Source of the DNA: Prorocentrum cordatum
Taxonomy: Eukaryota > Sar > Dinophyceae > Prorocentrales > Prorocentraceae
Assembly (NCBI GenBank): GCA_963575745.1
Contig: CAUYUJ010014002.1
Span: 1,084,823-1,139,822, forward strand
Direction: 5' to 3'
DNA: 55,000 bases
The notes under the pieces: generated by a model
What the model was told of the DNA's origin: nothing
Seen by the model: the letters and a program-made list of their open reading frames with translations, nothing else
Databases searched by the model: none
Part shown: piece after piece, positions 17,696 through 27,956 of the stretch
Layout: every line of letters begins with the position of its first letter
Position numbering within the stretch: the first letter of the stretch is position 1
Made by a program: the position numbers and the translations under genes

Positions 17696-17979
17696 AGGGG
17701 CTGCACAAGCTCACGCGGTTGGCGGTCTGGGCCACCCCGCTCCCGGATGGGGCCATTGCCAGTTGACACCGCCAGACCTTGAGATCCGACGTCGCGGAAC
17801 AATCCCAACATCGAAAGAACTCGCGGGCCTCGTCATCTTGCTGCGGCATTCAATCTCCGGCCAGATCGACATGCGAAGGCCCCCGGCCCCGAATCGCAAA
17901 CGCCTTGTGTGAGTAAAGATTCAACTCCGGCATCTGGCCCAGGCATACGCGACGCCCTGATTTACTCAATATTGGGTCC

Positions 17980-18130
17980 CCCCCCCCCTCGGAAGTCCAG
18001 GCCCTTTCCCCAGGGCCAGTCGTTCATCCCGAGTTGTCTTACGGTCCCAGAGGCCTTGGCGAGGGCCCCCAGCGGACGAAATCTGCCCAATACCTTTGTC
18101 GTGATTTTTGCCACGGCGCGCGCATGTCTG
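17980..18130 (-). repeat. Dispersed repeat F8, copy 3 (minus)
   Basis: Reverse reading gives CAAAAATCACGACAAAGG, GGCCCTCGCCAAGGCCTCTG, GGACCGTAAGACAACTCGGG, ATGAACGACTGGCCCTGGGG and GGGCCTGGACTTCCGAGG, the best full-length example of the family order. Confidence 0.6.
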
Positions 18131-18211
18131 GGGAGGGGAATCCGCACAGCCGCCGACGGCAAGCGGGCCATCGGAACAGCGCACGGAGGTCTGGACGCCG
18201 CCACCTCGCAA

Positions 18212-18350
18212 GAGCGCGCCGCAACAAAGTCACGACGGAAGGTCTCTGGCCGTGTTCGGCCTCCTGGAGTCCTCGGCCCCGGGAACGTCAGAAGACGATT
18301 GGTGGTGAAAAATTGGCCCGGGGAAGAGATCGGAATTCTCGGGGATTCCG
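18212..18350 (+). repeat. Dispersed repeat F8, copy 4
   Basis: AAAGTCACGACGGAAGGTCT, CTCCTGGAGTCCTCGGCCCC, GGGAACGTCAGAAGACGATT and ATTGGCCCGGGGAAGAGATC in F8 order. Confidence 0.55.
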
Positions 18351-18541
18351 CATTGAAACAGGAATTCAGGACGTCGCATGTCTGGCTTTCGATCCGATCG
18401 ATGTGAGTCGGTGTCGACTCTGGCCGGCCCGATCCGACTCGACCCTCTTTGTGACATACCTTCGTGTTTGTTGTGCCTCGGAGTGCCTTCTGGTGTCTTT
18501 CGGTGCCCTCTATAATGCCCTATCATGACATTTTGCGGCTC

Positions 18542-18760
18542 TCAGCGATTGCCGCGCTTGATGCGGGACTCACCCTGTAGGGCCTGGTGGGAGGGAGTTT
18601 CGCACATCTTCTCGGCGCCTTCCATTAGCTTGCGGCGGCGGTCCAGTTCCACAGTGGTTTGTGGCCTCAGCCGCTGACGCCGCGGCGTCCTCCAGCAGGC
18701 ACGGCACTTGAGTGGTCGCTGCACGTGCGCGGGATCGCCCCCCTCCCCCTCTTGTCCCTC
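18542..18760 (-). CDS. C-terminal segment conserved in both arms (left copy)
   Basis: The last 60 codons of a minus-strand frame ending TGA 18542-18544: RPLKCRACWRTPRRQRLRPQ, then DRRRKLMEGAEKMCETPS and SRIKRGNR-stop. The right arm encodes the aligned RPIKCRACWTTP.. and SRIKRGNH with a different stop codon (TAA) at the same place. Substitutions are about as often amino-acid changing as silent, so selection is not obvious. Upstream the frame is antisense to the Cys-rich segment. Function unknown; a CxxC motif and a basic patch are the only features. Confidence 0.3.
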   Translation of the reverse strand, partial: EGQEGEGGDPAHVQRPLKCRACWRTPRRQRLRPQTTVELDRRRKLMEGAEKMCETPSHQALQGESRIKRGNR

Positions 18761-19040
18761 CTCTTGCTCCTGCTGCTGGTCTTTATCCGTTTCTTCCCCC
18801 CCCATCCCCGCACTTCCGCCGCCGCCGTCTCCGCCCCCGCCCCCATCCCCCCTGTGCGCGCCGCAAGTTTTCTTGGGGAGCGGCCAGGCGAACCCGCGGG
18901 GCATGTCGGCGGCGGAGTTGGCTCGGCATGCTCTGGCCCTCCTGGGGCAGCCGCAGAGCTGTCTCGCGGACGGGGGCCCAGGAGCTCGCGGGCGATGAGG
19001 TGGGCGCGCAGCCCATGCCCGAGGCCGTGCCCAGGCTTCG

Positions 19041-19281
19041 TTGGGGCGGGCGTGGCCGCGTGGCAAGCGCGCCGCGCGTGCCAGGGGCGCCAGGCGCGAC
19101 GAGAGCGCCAAGTGCGGTGCCTGGCGCGCTAGGTGCGCTAGATGTGCCAGGTGCGGCAAGTACGCCTCGTGCGACAAGTTCGTCGGGCGCCCGTGGCGCA
19201 TTGCGCTGCCGCATGGGCCGGTGGCAGTGTTGGGCGATCAGTTCGACCCCGACTACCCTCCGGAGCAGCTGCGCGGCAAGT
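19041..19281 (+). CDS. Cys-rich exon candidate in left arm
   Basis: The frame reads DESAKCGAWRARCARCARCG, then KYASCDKFVGRPWRIALPHG, then PVAVLGDQFDPDYPPEQLRG. Clustered CxxC pairs suggest zinc binding, and third codon positions are mostly G or C. A GT donor (GGCAAGTACCCC) follows at about 19280. The right arm carries the same residues except V to M and a stop in place of the Gln after PPE. The start is not fixed; no ATG lies nearby in frame. The reading is well conserved between arms, but the arms are so similar here that this is weak evidence of selection. Confidence 0.4.
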
Positions 19282-20088
19282 ACCCCGCTTCACCCATTCC
19301 CTTCCCGTTCCACTTTCCACCGCCACACCCCCAATTCTCGTTTTTCCCAAGGATTAACTCCGCGAAGGCTGCACGCACGTGTGACTCCAAATTGTCCCGC
19401 GAGCTTGGCTCCAACGTGCGTCGCGAGATGTCAGTTGTTCGTCACGAGATTGGCTCCACTTACCACGCTGAGGGCCCAACGCCTCGAGCATGCGCCTGCA
19501 ACGATTCCAGATCACCGCCGAGAAATGTTCCTTCTTTCCATTTTGCCGTTCGTCGAATCAGCCGAGGCTGGTCCTGTGGCTACGTCCATGGGCGTTCCAC
19601 CAGCACGGGCTTCTGGGCCCGTGGATGGTTCCTGGCCGTCCGAGCCACGAGGGTCTGCTCGCCCTCGAAAGGCGCTGGACGGCACTGGCCAGGCCTTGTG
19701 CTGGTGGTGGTGCACAGGTGCCTTCGGTGAAACCTTTCTTCGGAAGCCCGTGCTGGTGGAACGCCCATGGACGTACCCACAGGACCAGCCTCGGCTGATT
19801 CGACGAAGGGCACCAGGATAAGAATGTGAAATTCTCGGCGGTGATCTGGAATCGTTGCAGGCGCATGCTCGCGACGTCGGGCCCTCAGCGTGGTAAGTGG
19901 AGCCATTCTCGTGACGAACAACTGAAATCTCGCGACGCTCGTTGGAGCCAAGCTCGCGGGACAATGTGGAGTCACACGTGCGTGCAGCCTTCGCGGAGTT
20001 AATCTTTGGGGAAGAAACGAGAATTGGGGGGTGGCGGCGGAAAGTGGAACGGGAAGGGAATGGGTGAAGCGGGGTACTTGCCGCGCAG

Positions 20089-20310
20089 CTACTCCGGAGG
20101 GTAGTCGGGGTCGAACTGATCGCCCAACATTGCCACCGGCCCATGCGGCAGCGCAATGCGCCACGGGCGCCCGACGAACTTGTCGCACGAGGCGTACTTG
20201 CCGCACCTGGCACATCTAGCGCACCTAGCGCGCCAGGCACCGCACTTGGCGCTCTCGTCGCGCCTGGCGCCCCTGGCACGCGCGGCGCGCTCGCCACGCG
20301 GCCACGCCCG
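20089..20310 (-). pseudogene. Cys-rich segment in right arm, with early stop
   Basis: Minus-strand counterpart of 19041-19281. It reads AKCGAWRARCARCARCGKYA, CDKFVGRPWRIALPHGPVAM and LGDQFDPDYPPE and then meets TAG at 20089-20091, where the left arm has CAG. If this segment codes in the left arm, this copy is shortened at its 3' end. Confidence 0.35.
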
Positions 20311-20644
20311 CCCCCGCGAAGCCTGGGCACGGCCTCGGGCATGGGCTGCGCGCCCACCCCATCGCCCGCGAGATTCCTGGGCCCCCGTCCGCGAGACAGC
20401 TCTGCGGCTGCCCCAGGAGGGCCAGAGCATGCCGAGCCAACTCCGCCGCCGACATGCCCCGCGGGTTCGCCTGGCCGCTCCCCAAGAAAACTTGCGGCGC
20501 GCACAGGGGGGATGGGGGCGGGGGAGGGGACGTCGGCGGCGGGGGCGACGGCGGCGGAAGTGGGGGGAGGAAGAAACACATAAGAGCAGCAACAGGAGCA
20601 AGAGGAGGGACAAGAGGGGGAGGGAGGGGGGCGATCCTGCGCAC

Positions 20645-20827
20645 ATGCAGCGACCAATCAAGTGTCGCGCCTGCTGGACGACGCCGCTGCGTCAGCGGCT
20701 GAGGTCTCAAACCATTGCGGAAGCGGACCGCCGCCGCAAACGAATGGAAGGCGCCGAGAAGATGTGCGAAATTACTTCCCACCAGGCCCTACATGGTGCG
20801 TCCCGCATCAAGCGCGGCAACCACTAA
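20645..20827 (+). CDS. C-terminal segment conserved in both arms (right copy)
   Basis: Reads MQRPIKCRACWTTPLRQRLR, then EADRRRKRMEGAEKMCEITS and SRIKRGNH, ending TAA at 20825-20827. See the left copy at 18542-18760 for the comparison. Confidence 0.3.
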   Translation: MQRPIKCRACWTTPLRQRLRSQTIAEADRRRKRMEGAEKMCEITSHQALHGASRIKRGNH

Positions 20828-20904
20828 GAGACGCCGAGGACATGATAGGGCATTAGAACAAACAAGGCACTACAAGATATTCGAAGGCACTACAAGGCAC
20901 TTAA

Positions 20905-21690
20905 CGCCACAACAGGATACGATCGGATGTTGACAAGAGCTTCCAGGATCGAGCACGTAACGTCGATCTTGTCATTCGGCGGTCCGATGACACTTGATGT
21001 TTGCACGGCGCCAGGCAATGCGCCAGGCCCAGAGGATGGCGGCGATAGCACGGCGGTGACACAGGGGGGAAAGTGTACGTTCGTTTTCCCCCTCCCACTG
21101 CCCGTCCTTCTTCCCTTTTGCCCTCCCCCTCTCGCAAGACGGTGCCCAAGGTTGTCGCCAACGCACACGCACGCCTGCTGGTACGTGACCAGCCGCTTTT
21201 CGAGGAGCCCCTCTTTCCTCCCATCGTTTATTCGTCCTCGCCCCCTCCTTGGGGGGACTTCTTCGCCATATACGTCCTGAGGGAACGGGGTCCTGAGGTC
21301 CCGTTTATGTCTTCGGCCTCCAGGGGGCTGTCTCGGGCCCAAGACAGTCCTGGCTCAGCATCAAACGCCTTGGCATCGCTCGGACGTGTGCATCAAACGC
21401 CTTGGCATCGCTCGGACGTGTGCATTTTTCCTTCGGCGAGGACCATCGAGGAGCATCCAGGATCATTTCGCGAAAAAACCACGCACGAAACCGACAAAAA
21501 ACACAGGGAATGGACGTCCGAGCGATGGCCAGACGCTGGTCGTAGGGAAGGACTCCCTGGGGTACAGGGGCCGTCCTTCGGGACCCCTCTCCCTCATGGC
21601 AAGCTGGTTTCGTCCTCGCCCCTCCCTGTTAAGCACCACCCCCTCGGGCTGAGATTCCTGGATCCGCCGTCGTGGATCTAGGTGTTGCGT
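20905..21690. other. No gene recognised
   Basis: Mixed composition with CCCTCCC runs. Overlapping frames of 80-200 codons on both strands show no motif. It contains the 32-bp duplication described next. Confidence 0.35.
21358..21421 (+). repeat. Perfect 32-bp tandem duplication
   Basis: A 32-bp unit beginning GCATCAAACGCCTTGGCATC and ending CGGACGTGT occurs twice in a row without change. Confidence 0.97.
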
Positions 21691-22004
21691 CGTGTTGGAA
21701 ATGTACGACTACTCCCCCATTTTATCCTCTTCTTCCTCCTCGTCATGTTCTTTCTCCGTCTGGATGCTTCTCTGCTCTCGGCGGATCACCGCACGGCCTC
21801 GACGGAGCGCTGTGTAGAGGCGCCAACCCCCCCCCGCCAGGTGGCAGGCATTGTCTTGCCGAGGCCCACGCCCTCGCAGACAGCGCCCCCGGTTCTGTCC
21901 AGCATGCCGGCCCGCTGCAGCCGGCCGCCTCCGCAGCTCGGGAGAGAGCCGACTTGCGCCTTGCGCGCCCTTCTTGCGATGCGAGCTAGGAGGGGGAGGG
22001 GCAG
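21691..22004. other. GC-rich stretch, possible exon unresolved
   Basis: A pyrimidine tract ending CCCCCCCCGCCAG at 21840 precedes two GC-rich plus-strand frames (VAGIVLPRPTPSQTAPPVLS.. and HCLAEAHALADSAPGSVQHA..). Neither is clearly better, and both run into the GGA array. Confidence 0.2.
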
Positions 22005-22075
22005 GAGAAGGAGGGGGAGGAGGAGGAGGAGGAGGAGGAGGAGGAGGAGGAGGAGGAGGAGGAGGAGGAGGAGGA

Positions 22076-22112
<37 letters not shown>
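22005..22112. repeat. (GGA)n followed by (GCA)n
   Basis: GGA from about 22012 to 22078, then AGC/GCA from 22078 to 22112. More GGA/GAC-type repeat lies at 22215-22310. Confidence 0.95.
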
Positions 22113-22113
<1 letters not shown>

Positions 22114-22803
22114 TGCCCCATCCTGCTTCTCCTCCTGCTGTGCCTCCTCTTCCTGCTCCTCCTGCTGCCCCTCCGTGGAGGAGCAGGAAGAGTAGGGACA
22201 CGAAGAAAAGGTAGAGGAGGGGAGGACGAGGACGAGGACGAGGACGATGAGGAGGAGGAGGAGGACCAGGAGGAGGAGGAGGAATAAGAAAACGAGGAGG
22301 AGGGGTGGAGGATCAGGAGCACAAGAACGGGGCAGGAGGGGATCTGGTACGGTGCCGCTTCGCCGCGCCTGCCTCCCGAAGTCCAGGGGGGGTGTCGGGG
22401 CGACGCTGGGCCCACGAGCGCCGAGATAGCACCGGGAAGCTAGGTGCACATTCCGTGGACGGCCGCCAGGTCGAGAGAGCTGCACGCACATGTGGCCGCA
22501 CGCCCGTCCAGCGCCCTGCCGGTTGCACGGTACCCCGGGCGTCCGCACGTGGAACCAGCGCGCGCGGCCCCCAGATGTTCCACCATTCCACTCTTTCTGG
22601 CTGGTAGGGTTTCGGGCTGCGCACAAACAGCCCCTCCAGATGGTCTCGGCTGGCCTCAGCAGGCCCGAGTCGTCGGGGCGGCCTCAGCACCTCAGCCCTG
22701 GGGCGCGGAGCCGCCAGAGGCGGCGCCGGGGTGTTGAAACCGCCCCAGGCTGCTCGGATGGCCCGTTGAGGCCAGCTGGGGCTACTATCTGGGCGGGCTG
22801 CCT

Positions 22804-22839
22804 GTGCGCAACCCGAGGCCTCACCAGTGCCGGCATGAG

Positions 22840-22905
<66 letters not shown>

Positions 22906-23165
22906 GACGAGGACGACCACGACGAGTACTTTGGCCCCGCTCGCCACCCCCTCGCCTCTGGGCAGGACATGGCGCGGCAGCTGCAGTCGTGCGAGCACGC
23001 GTGCTCGCCGCAGGCGGCGAGCACCCAGGGAGTGGGGGGAGGGGGGAGGCCCAATGGGGCCAGGAGCGCGCAAAGCCGTCGATCCTCGATCTTCGATCCT
23101 CCTCCTGCGCTGTGCGGTGCTGCGGGCGGGTCAGCCGACGCGAGTTGCGCCTTCGTAGACCCTCC
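22804..23165 (+). CDS. Possible exon downstream of an Asp array
   Basis: After a (GAC)n run encoding poly-Asp (about 22838-22920), the frame continues EDDHDEYFGPARHPLASGQD, MARQLQSCEHACSPQAASTQ and onward to about 23160 before entering a CTC array. The segment after the array has reasonable codon composition, but no family, start or splice signal fixes it. It may be exon-like DNA enlarged by repeat growth. Confidence 0.28.
22838..22920. repeat. (GAC)n array
   Basis: About 80 bp of GAC with two GAG breaks near the end. Confidence 0.95.
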
Positions 23166-23179
23166 ACCCCAGCCAAGAG

Positions 23180-23282
23180 CCTCCTCCTCCTCCTCTTCCT
23201 CCTCCTCCTCCTCCTCATTAGCATCCAGCCTCCTGTTCCTTTTCTTTTCTTTTCCTCCTCCTCCTCCTCCTCCTCCTCCTAG
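23180..23282. repeat. (CTC)n arrays
   Basis: Two CTC runs (23185-23217 and 23251-23281) separated by CTTTTCTTTTC. Confidence 0.9.
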
Positions 23283-23452
23283 TCATCATCGTCAGCATCG
23301 TCGGTAGATGCGCCCAAGGACGACCCAATTGTTCCCCACATAGGCTCTGCCTAGAAGGGTTCTTACTCTCTTAGCTTAAAGGGCTGGGCAGTGTAAAGCG
23401 CCCCGGGCGGTTCCACCAGTCCCCGCCCCGCGGTTCCCCCAGTCCCCTGAGA

Positions 23453-24177
23453 GCTTTAGCTTTAGCTTTAGCTTTAGCTTGGCTTTAGCTTAGCTGTAGC
23501 TTAGCTTCAGCTTAGCTGTAGCTTAGCTTTAGCTTAGCTTTAGCTTAGCTTTAGCTTAGCTTTAGCTTAGATTTAGCTTAACTTTAGCTTAGCTTTAGCT
23601 TGGCTTTAGCTTAGCGGCACCTTAGCTTTAGCTTGGCTTCATCTTAGCTGTAGGTTTAGCTTTAGCTTAGCTTTAGCTTAGCTTCAGCTTAGCTTTAGCT
23701 TAGTTTCAGCTTAGATTTAGCTTAGCTTTAGCTTAGCTTTAGCTTAGCTGTACCTTAGCTTTAGCTTAGCTTTAGCTTAGCTTTAGCTTGGCTTTAGCTT
23801 GGCTTTAGCTTAGCTGCACCTAAGCTTTAGCTTAGCTTTAGCTTAGCTTTAGCTTGGCTTTAGCTTAGTTTTAGCTTAGCTTTAGCTGAGCCTTTACCGT
23901 AGCTTTAGCTTAGCTTTACCGTCGCTTTAGCTTAGCTTTAGCTTAGCTTTAGTTTAGCCTTTAGCGTAGCTTTAGCTGAGCTTTAGCTTAGCTTTAGCTC
24001 AGGTTTAGCTTAGCGGTAGCTTAGCCTTAGCTTAGCCTTAGCTTTAGCTTAGCTTCAGCTTAGCTTCATCTTAGCTCTAGCTTACCTTGAGCTTAGCTTA
24101 GCTTAGCTTTAGCTTAGCGTTAGCTTAGCTTTAGTTTAGTTTTAACTTAGCTTTAGCTTAGCTTTAGCTTTACTGTT
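23453..24177. repeat. 11-bp minisatellite, TTTAGCTTAGC
   Basis: About 65 units of CTTAGCTTTAG over 725 bp, with TGG, TGT and TTC variants and a few units lacking the doubled AGCT. It is AT-rich in a GC-rich region and contains an AluI site (AGCT) in nearly every half-unit. It ends exactly where the LINE-derived DNA begins. Confidence 0.97.
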
Positions 24178-24235
24178 CGTACTAATACTGCTTTCCTAGG
24201 GGCTCCAACTCCTATGTAGGGTCGCACTGGGATAA

Positions 24236-24760
24236 TTGCCAACCTCCTCGGGCGGACGCCTCTTGCCCAATGCCTGCCCCGACCACCACCACCAGGCGGA
24301 AATTGGAGGGGGACATGTTGCCTCTCCGGGACAGGCGTCTGCGCCGTGCCAGTCGACGCCACATCGGGGACCGACATCGCAGCACGGCCCCATCAAATCT
24401 ATGGGGCCCGCCAGCAGGGCTGGGGGCGCTCCGCACTTCCTGTGCATGGACGCCCGCTGTGATCTAAAGGATTCGGCTTGTCTCGCTGACCTCCTGAGCC
24501 TCGGTTGGACCAACGCCGCGACAAGCTACCCAGACGAGCGAGCTTGCAACCGCGGCCAAGACCTTGACTGGGACTGACGCATTGCCAGCACGGGAAGAAC
24601 ACGCATCGACTATGGATTCGCTGACGCCCAAGCGAAACTATTTGCCACCAACTTCTTTCTTGCTCATACGCGACCTCCCAACCAAGTGGCGCCTCGGCCC
24701 CGTGGTCTCTCGACCTCGACGCCACCAGACATCCGGCGAGGAGATTGAAGGCAGTGGCAC
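24236..24760 (+). pseudogene. LINE endonuclease domain remnant
   Basis: One frame reads GGAPHFLCMDARCDLKDSAC and LADLLSLGWTNAA (about 24425-24520), which matches the layout of the apurinic-like endonuclease of LINEs (APYFLCGDxN...L.DLL..GW.DAA) but with GD.N changed to MDAR. A stop follows at 24575-24577, and another frame reads GRTRIDYGFADAQAKLFATN (about 24592-24651), the TRIDY motif near the end of the domain. Split over at least two frames. Confidence 0.6.
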
Positions 24761-25376
24761 GCTACTCGCTGGCCTATCCGACGGCAGACCTGGAAGAACA
24801 GCAAACCCTTGGAGACCGCATGGGGTGCGCCTACTCCGCCCGGAAAGCTACTGGGCTGCGGCCAGCGTCATTGCCAGACGCCTCCGACCCACAAGTCTGA
24901 CGGAGCCCCCGCATTTCTGGGATCGCGGCGAACTCCCCACCGACCTGCAACTCGGCAACCTAATCGCCTCCGCCAGCGCCTTGCTCAGGAGGGGCACCCG
25001 CGCCGATTGGGCCATCCGCATCATTGCCTGGAGCCCGAATGCGGGCCAAGGACAGAGGCGGGGCGAAAAGCCAGTGGGTCAGAGCGGCCGCCAACCCCAA
25101 CGCTCTCTACTTCCGAACCCGCACAACGGGACCTCGCGCGCGCCACCAGGCACTGACGGGAGCGAAGCTACACTGTCAATGCCTCGTCTCCTGGGGCTTT
25201 ACTGCGCTCCTGCTCGTGAAAGCTTGTCACGTGTGCGGAGCTACGCTGTCAATGCCGCGCTTTCCTGTGGCTTTGCTGTGTTCCTGCTCGCAACGCACAC
25301 CGCCAGAGGCGGCGGAGAGCTTGAGAGATCCACCTACCAAAAGTGACAGGCGGCGCTTCCGTGACAACCACTGGAG

Positions 25377-25750
25377 ATGCATCCGCATGGGCGCGGCGCT
25401 TGCTCCAGACCCCTGGCGCGCACCCGCGGGCACCTGCAGGGTAGCTCTTGCCCCCTTGACGACATCAAACCCCTTTCCGGCCGATTGGACAAGCGACAGC
25501 ACCGGTACGTGCCCCGCCCACTGAGCACAACATTCGTCGACGACAGCATCTCTGCGGCCCCCGCGGCCAGGGAGATCCAACGTCTTCGTTGACAGGATGT
25601 CTGGCCAAAAAATCAACCCTGGCAAACTGGTCGGCTGCGCCGTGGGCGAAGAGCTCCACCGCCAGGTGGCCGCCCTTAAGGTTCGCGGGCGGCCAAGGCA
25701 AGCTCACCAACAGGTGGAGCCCGCAATAGGCCAGCACCCGTTGCGAACGA
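25377..25750 (+). pseudogene. LINE reverse transcriptase remnant
   Basis: The catalytic motif appears as TTFVDDSISAAPAA, with F-V-D-D at 25533-25544, followed in another frame by INPGKLVGCAVGEELHRQVA (about 25612-25670) and NDVQLNWEATADARARRAVT (about 25750-25810), in the order expected after the F/Y-x-D-D box. Upstream RT motifs are not clear. Frameshifts and a stop separate the pieces. Confidence 0.5.
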
Positions 25751-25989
25751 CGTCCAATTGAACTGGGAAGCCACCGCTGACGCCAGGGCGCGACGGGCTG
25801 TCACCAGACGCCCACGCACCGGCCGGCTTCCCGAGGGCACCCAAGCGAGAGCTCCGGCGGCCAGGTCCTTCGCCAGCACGCGCGCCACTGTCCATGACAG
25901 TCAAGCGTCCAATCAGAGAGCCAGACGCCTCCAGTGACTACAACTCTGCGCTCGCGGCCATTCGGCCCGCAGTAAGATCCCGGATCTCG

Positions 25990-25996
25990 CAATTGG
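25990..25996 (+). repeat. Target duplication, left of F3 copy 1
   Basis: CAATTGG, identical to 26162-26168. Confidence 0.75.
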
Positions 25997-26161
25997 TCAC
26001 CACCCACCAAACCACCCCAACCCAACCCGAAGGCTCAGATTTACCCTCGATTTCCAGTGGGGGGGGGGTCGGGAAACATCGAAAAAACACATGTGGAACC
26101 CTTACCCCCCCAACCCGAAATTCGGGTCTTCGGGTTGGGTTGGGGTGGTCTGGCAGGTAGT
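25997..26161 (+). mobile_element. TIR family F3, copy 1 (165 bp), inserted in the LINE
   Basis: Ends are imperfect TIRs: TCACCACCCACCAAACCACC on the left and, in reverse, ACTACCTGCCAGACCACCCC on the right, both continuing CCAACCCAACCCGAAG. It is flanked by CAATTGG on both sides. It lies within the LINE remnant, so it is the younger insertion. Confidence 0.85.
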
Positions 26162-26168
26162 CAATTGG
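26162..26168 (+). repeat. Target duplication, right of F3 copy 1
   Basis: CAATTGG, identical to 25990-25996. Confidence 0.75.
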
Positions 26169-26759
26169 CTCTCAGCGCCCTCGCTGCCCCGGGCATGCTG
26201 CCGAGCTTGGTGCTATCACGCAAGGGGGCTCTTTGCTCGGCATCAGAAGGCAGGCGCGGAGAGACACCAAATAGTTGCAAGCCAAAGCCAAATAGCTGCA
26301 AGACTACCCACAAGCCTCCCAAGGAGGAGGCCCACTGGGTAGAGTTTGGCAAGCCGTGGCATAATTCGACTCGAGCTGGCCAGTCGATGGCATGAAGCGC
26401 ACGGCTTGGGGGCCATCGCTGCTGCCAAACAGGGATCTGACTACTTCGCGCCAACGCGTGGTTGCCCCGTCCTGGAGGTAAGGCCACGTGCACTGCTCGG
26501 CAACTTGGTCTCCTCGCCAACTCGCTCTGCGGGGGTGACTACGCCCGGCCGAGAGAAATCAAGGCTGGCATCTCGGCCGACCCATCCCCGCCGCGCAGAT
26601 GGCGCGATCCAGAAGAAATAATCCAGGAGCACACTGCCTTGGAAAGCCCGCGCTGGCAACCCGAGAGGACTGAGCTGAAAGACAAGATCACCGAGCAGCA
26701 AAGGCGAGACCTGCCACCTCAAACGACACTGCGGTCTTCTGGAGGGAAAAACCAGCCCC

Positions 26760-27956
26760 TTGCTCCAGGTCGCCGTCGCCGAGGACGAGCTCGCGCAGTA
26801 TCGCGCAGCCCATCCCGCAGCCGACGCGAGAGTGCCCCGACGGCGACATCCGCGAGGAATGCACCGACGAGAGCAGAGGCCCTTGGCCCTACGCTGCCAC
26901 CGATGGGGCCTGCCCCCACCAAGCCCGCCCGCTCCTCGCCAGGGCTGGTTCGGCATGCACTACGGCCCTGACCGTCGGCTCAACCGCTCTGCGCGGGCGC
27001 ACGGTTTGGCGCGGTCCGCGCAGCGAGCCGAGAAGCGGGCCGTGCTCCATCTCGTCGCCACGGCCGAACTGTTCGCTCACATCTTCGTTGACAAACAAGC
27101 TGTCGCAGACGGAGTCGAGGATCTTTTCAGCGGTAGACCGCCACTTCGCGCGGGTGCTCAGGCCGACCTTTGGTTCACGATCCACCAGGTCCTATGGGCC
27201 AAACTGGGCGCGTTCAAAGTCCAGAAGGTCGAAGGCCACCTGGGCGAGCAATGCGTAGACGTGGCGATTAAAATTATCGCGCCAATCGCCGATACTTTCA
27301 GTCGCCACGTCGATGAACTCGCCACCGCTGGCGCGCGCCTCCAACGCCCGCCGCAATGCTTCGCCGACGCCGCCAAGTGGCTACGTGAACTTGCCGCCGT
27401 CCTTCATGGCGCGGCCGTTGCCATGTACGACCGACGCCACCAGACTCGCCCCGCGCACGACAGGCGAGCGGGCTGTGCCAGGGCAGAATTCGGCAAGACG
27501 AAGCCCAACCCTCTCGCCGCAGGCCAACGCAGGCACGAGCCACCGGGCTCACCGGGGGGCCCCGACCATCCCGACGGCCCACCAGGTTCGATCATTTCGA
27601 TGATAAATTCGCCGGCCCTGCTCGACGACCTCGACGGCGAGGTCATCGACCCGTTCGGGCTAGGCGCCTCCATGGACGACAACGAAGGCCACGTGCCCCC
27701 CCCTACCACAGAGCCACTGCAGAGACGACCACAGCGACCACGACGGCCACCACGTCGCGAGCCAAGCGCCAGCCTCTTCTGCAACGGGCACGATCAAGCC
27801 GCTACCGGCCCTCGAGATCAGGCCGCCATCACCAGCCCCCCCCCCCCGCCACCAGGTCAGCTTTTCCTCCCGCCAGGGTGCGGGGGGCAGAGCACGGCCA
27901 CGGACCGCCGCCGGCGCAGGGCTCGGCACTCCCGGTGCCCAGCAGACCGGCCGTAG
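26760..27956 (+). pseudogene. LINE RNase H domain and C-terminal tail remnant
   Basis: The longest surviving LINE frame (398 codons, no ATG start; opens with TTG). RNase HI features, counted from 26760: FGMHYGP (64-70), E91 in SAQRAEKRAVLHLV, D111 in AHIFVDKQAVADGVEDLF, VEGH (157-160), and D185 in RHVDELATAGA. These correspond to the second, third and fourth acidic residues and the histidine of RNase HI; the first Asp (DGS) is not found. The tail after about 200 (CFADAAKWLRELAAVLHGAA and onward) fits the region that follows RNase H in such elements. Frame integrity here despite decay elsewhere may be chance in GC-rich DNA. Confidence 0.65.

Larger units (their letters stand above)
18470..19613 (+). 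repeat. Large inverted duplication, left arm
   Basis: About 1.14 kb that is repeated in inverse at 19743-20900 across a 129-bp spacer (19614-19742). The inner end is CCACCAGCACGGGCTTC against GAAGCCCGTGCTGGTGG. The outer part is clearest from GATTGCCGCGCTTGATGCGG; weaker homology reaches AATGCCCTATCATGACATT and GTGCCTTCTGGTG further out. Identity is near 99% in the Cys-rich coding part (19100-19285) and about 87% in the outer 180 bp. Confidence 0.92.
19743..20900 (-). repeat. Large inverted duplication, right arm
   Basis: Inverse copy of 18470-19613. Differences include small indels in the poly-C/G tract (20505-20575 against 18790-18860) and about 13% substitutions at the outer end. Confidence 0.92.

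Noticed and set aside
23453-24177. CRISPR or promoter array
   Set aside because: Simple 11-bp tandem units without spacers.
27587-27600. tRNA-like B box (GGTTCGATC) as evidence for a tRNA or SINE
   Set aside because: No A box at the right distance and no cloverleaf could be drawn.
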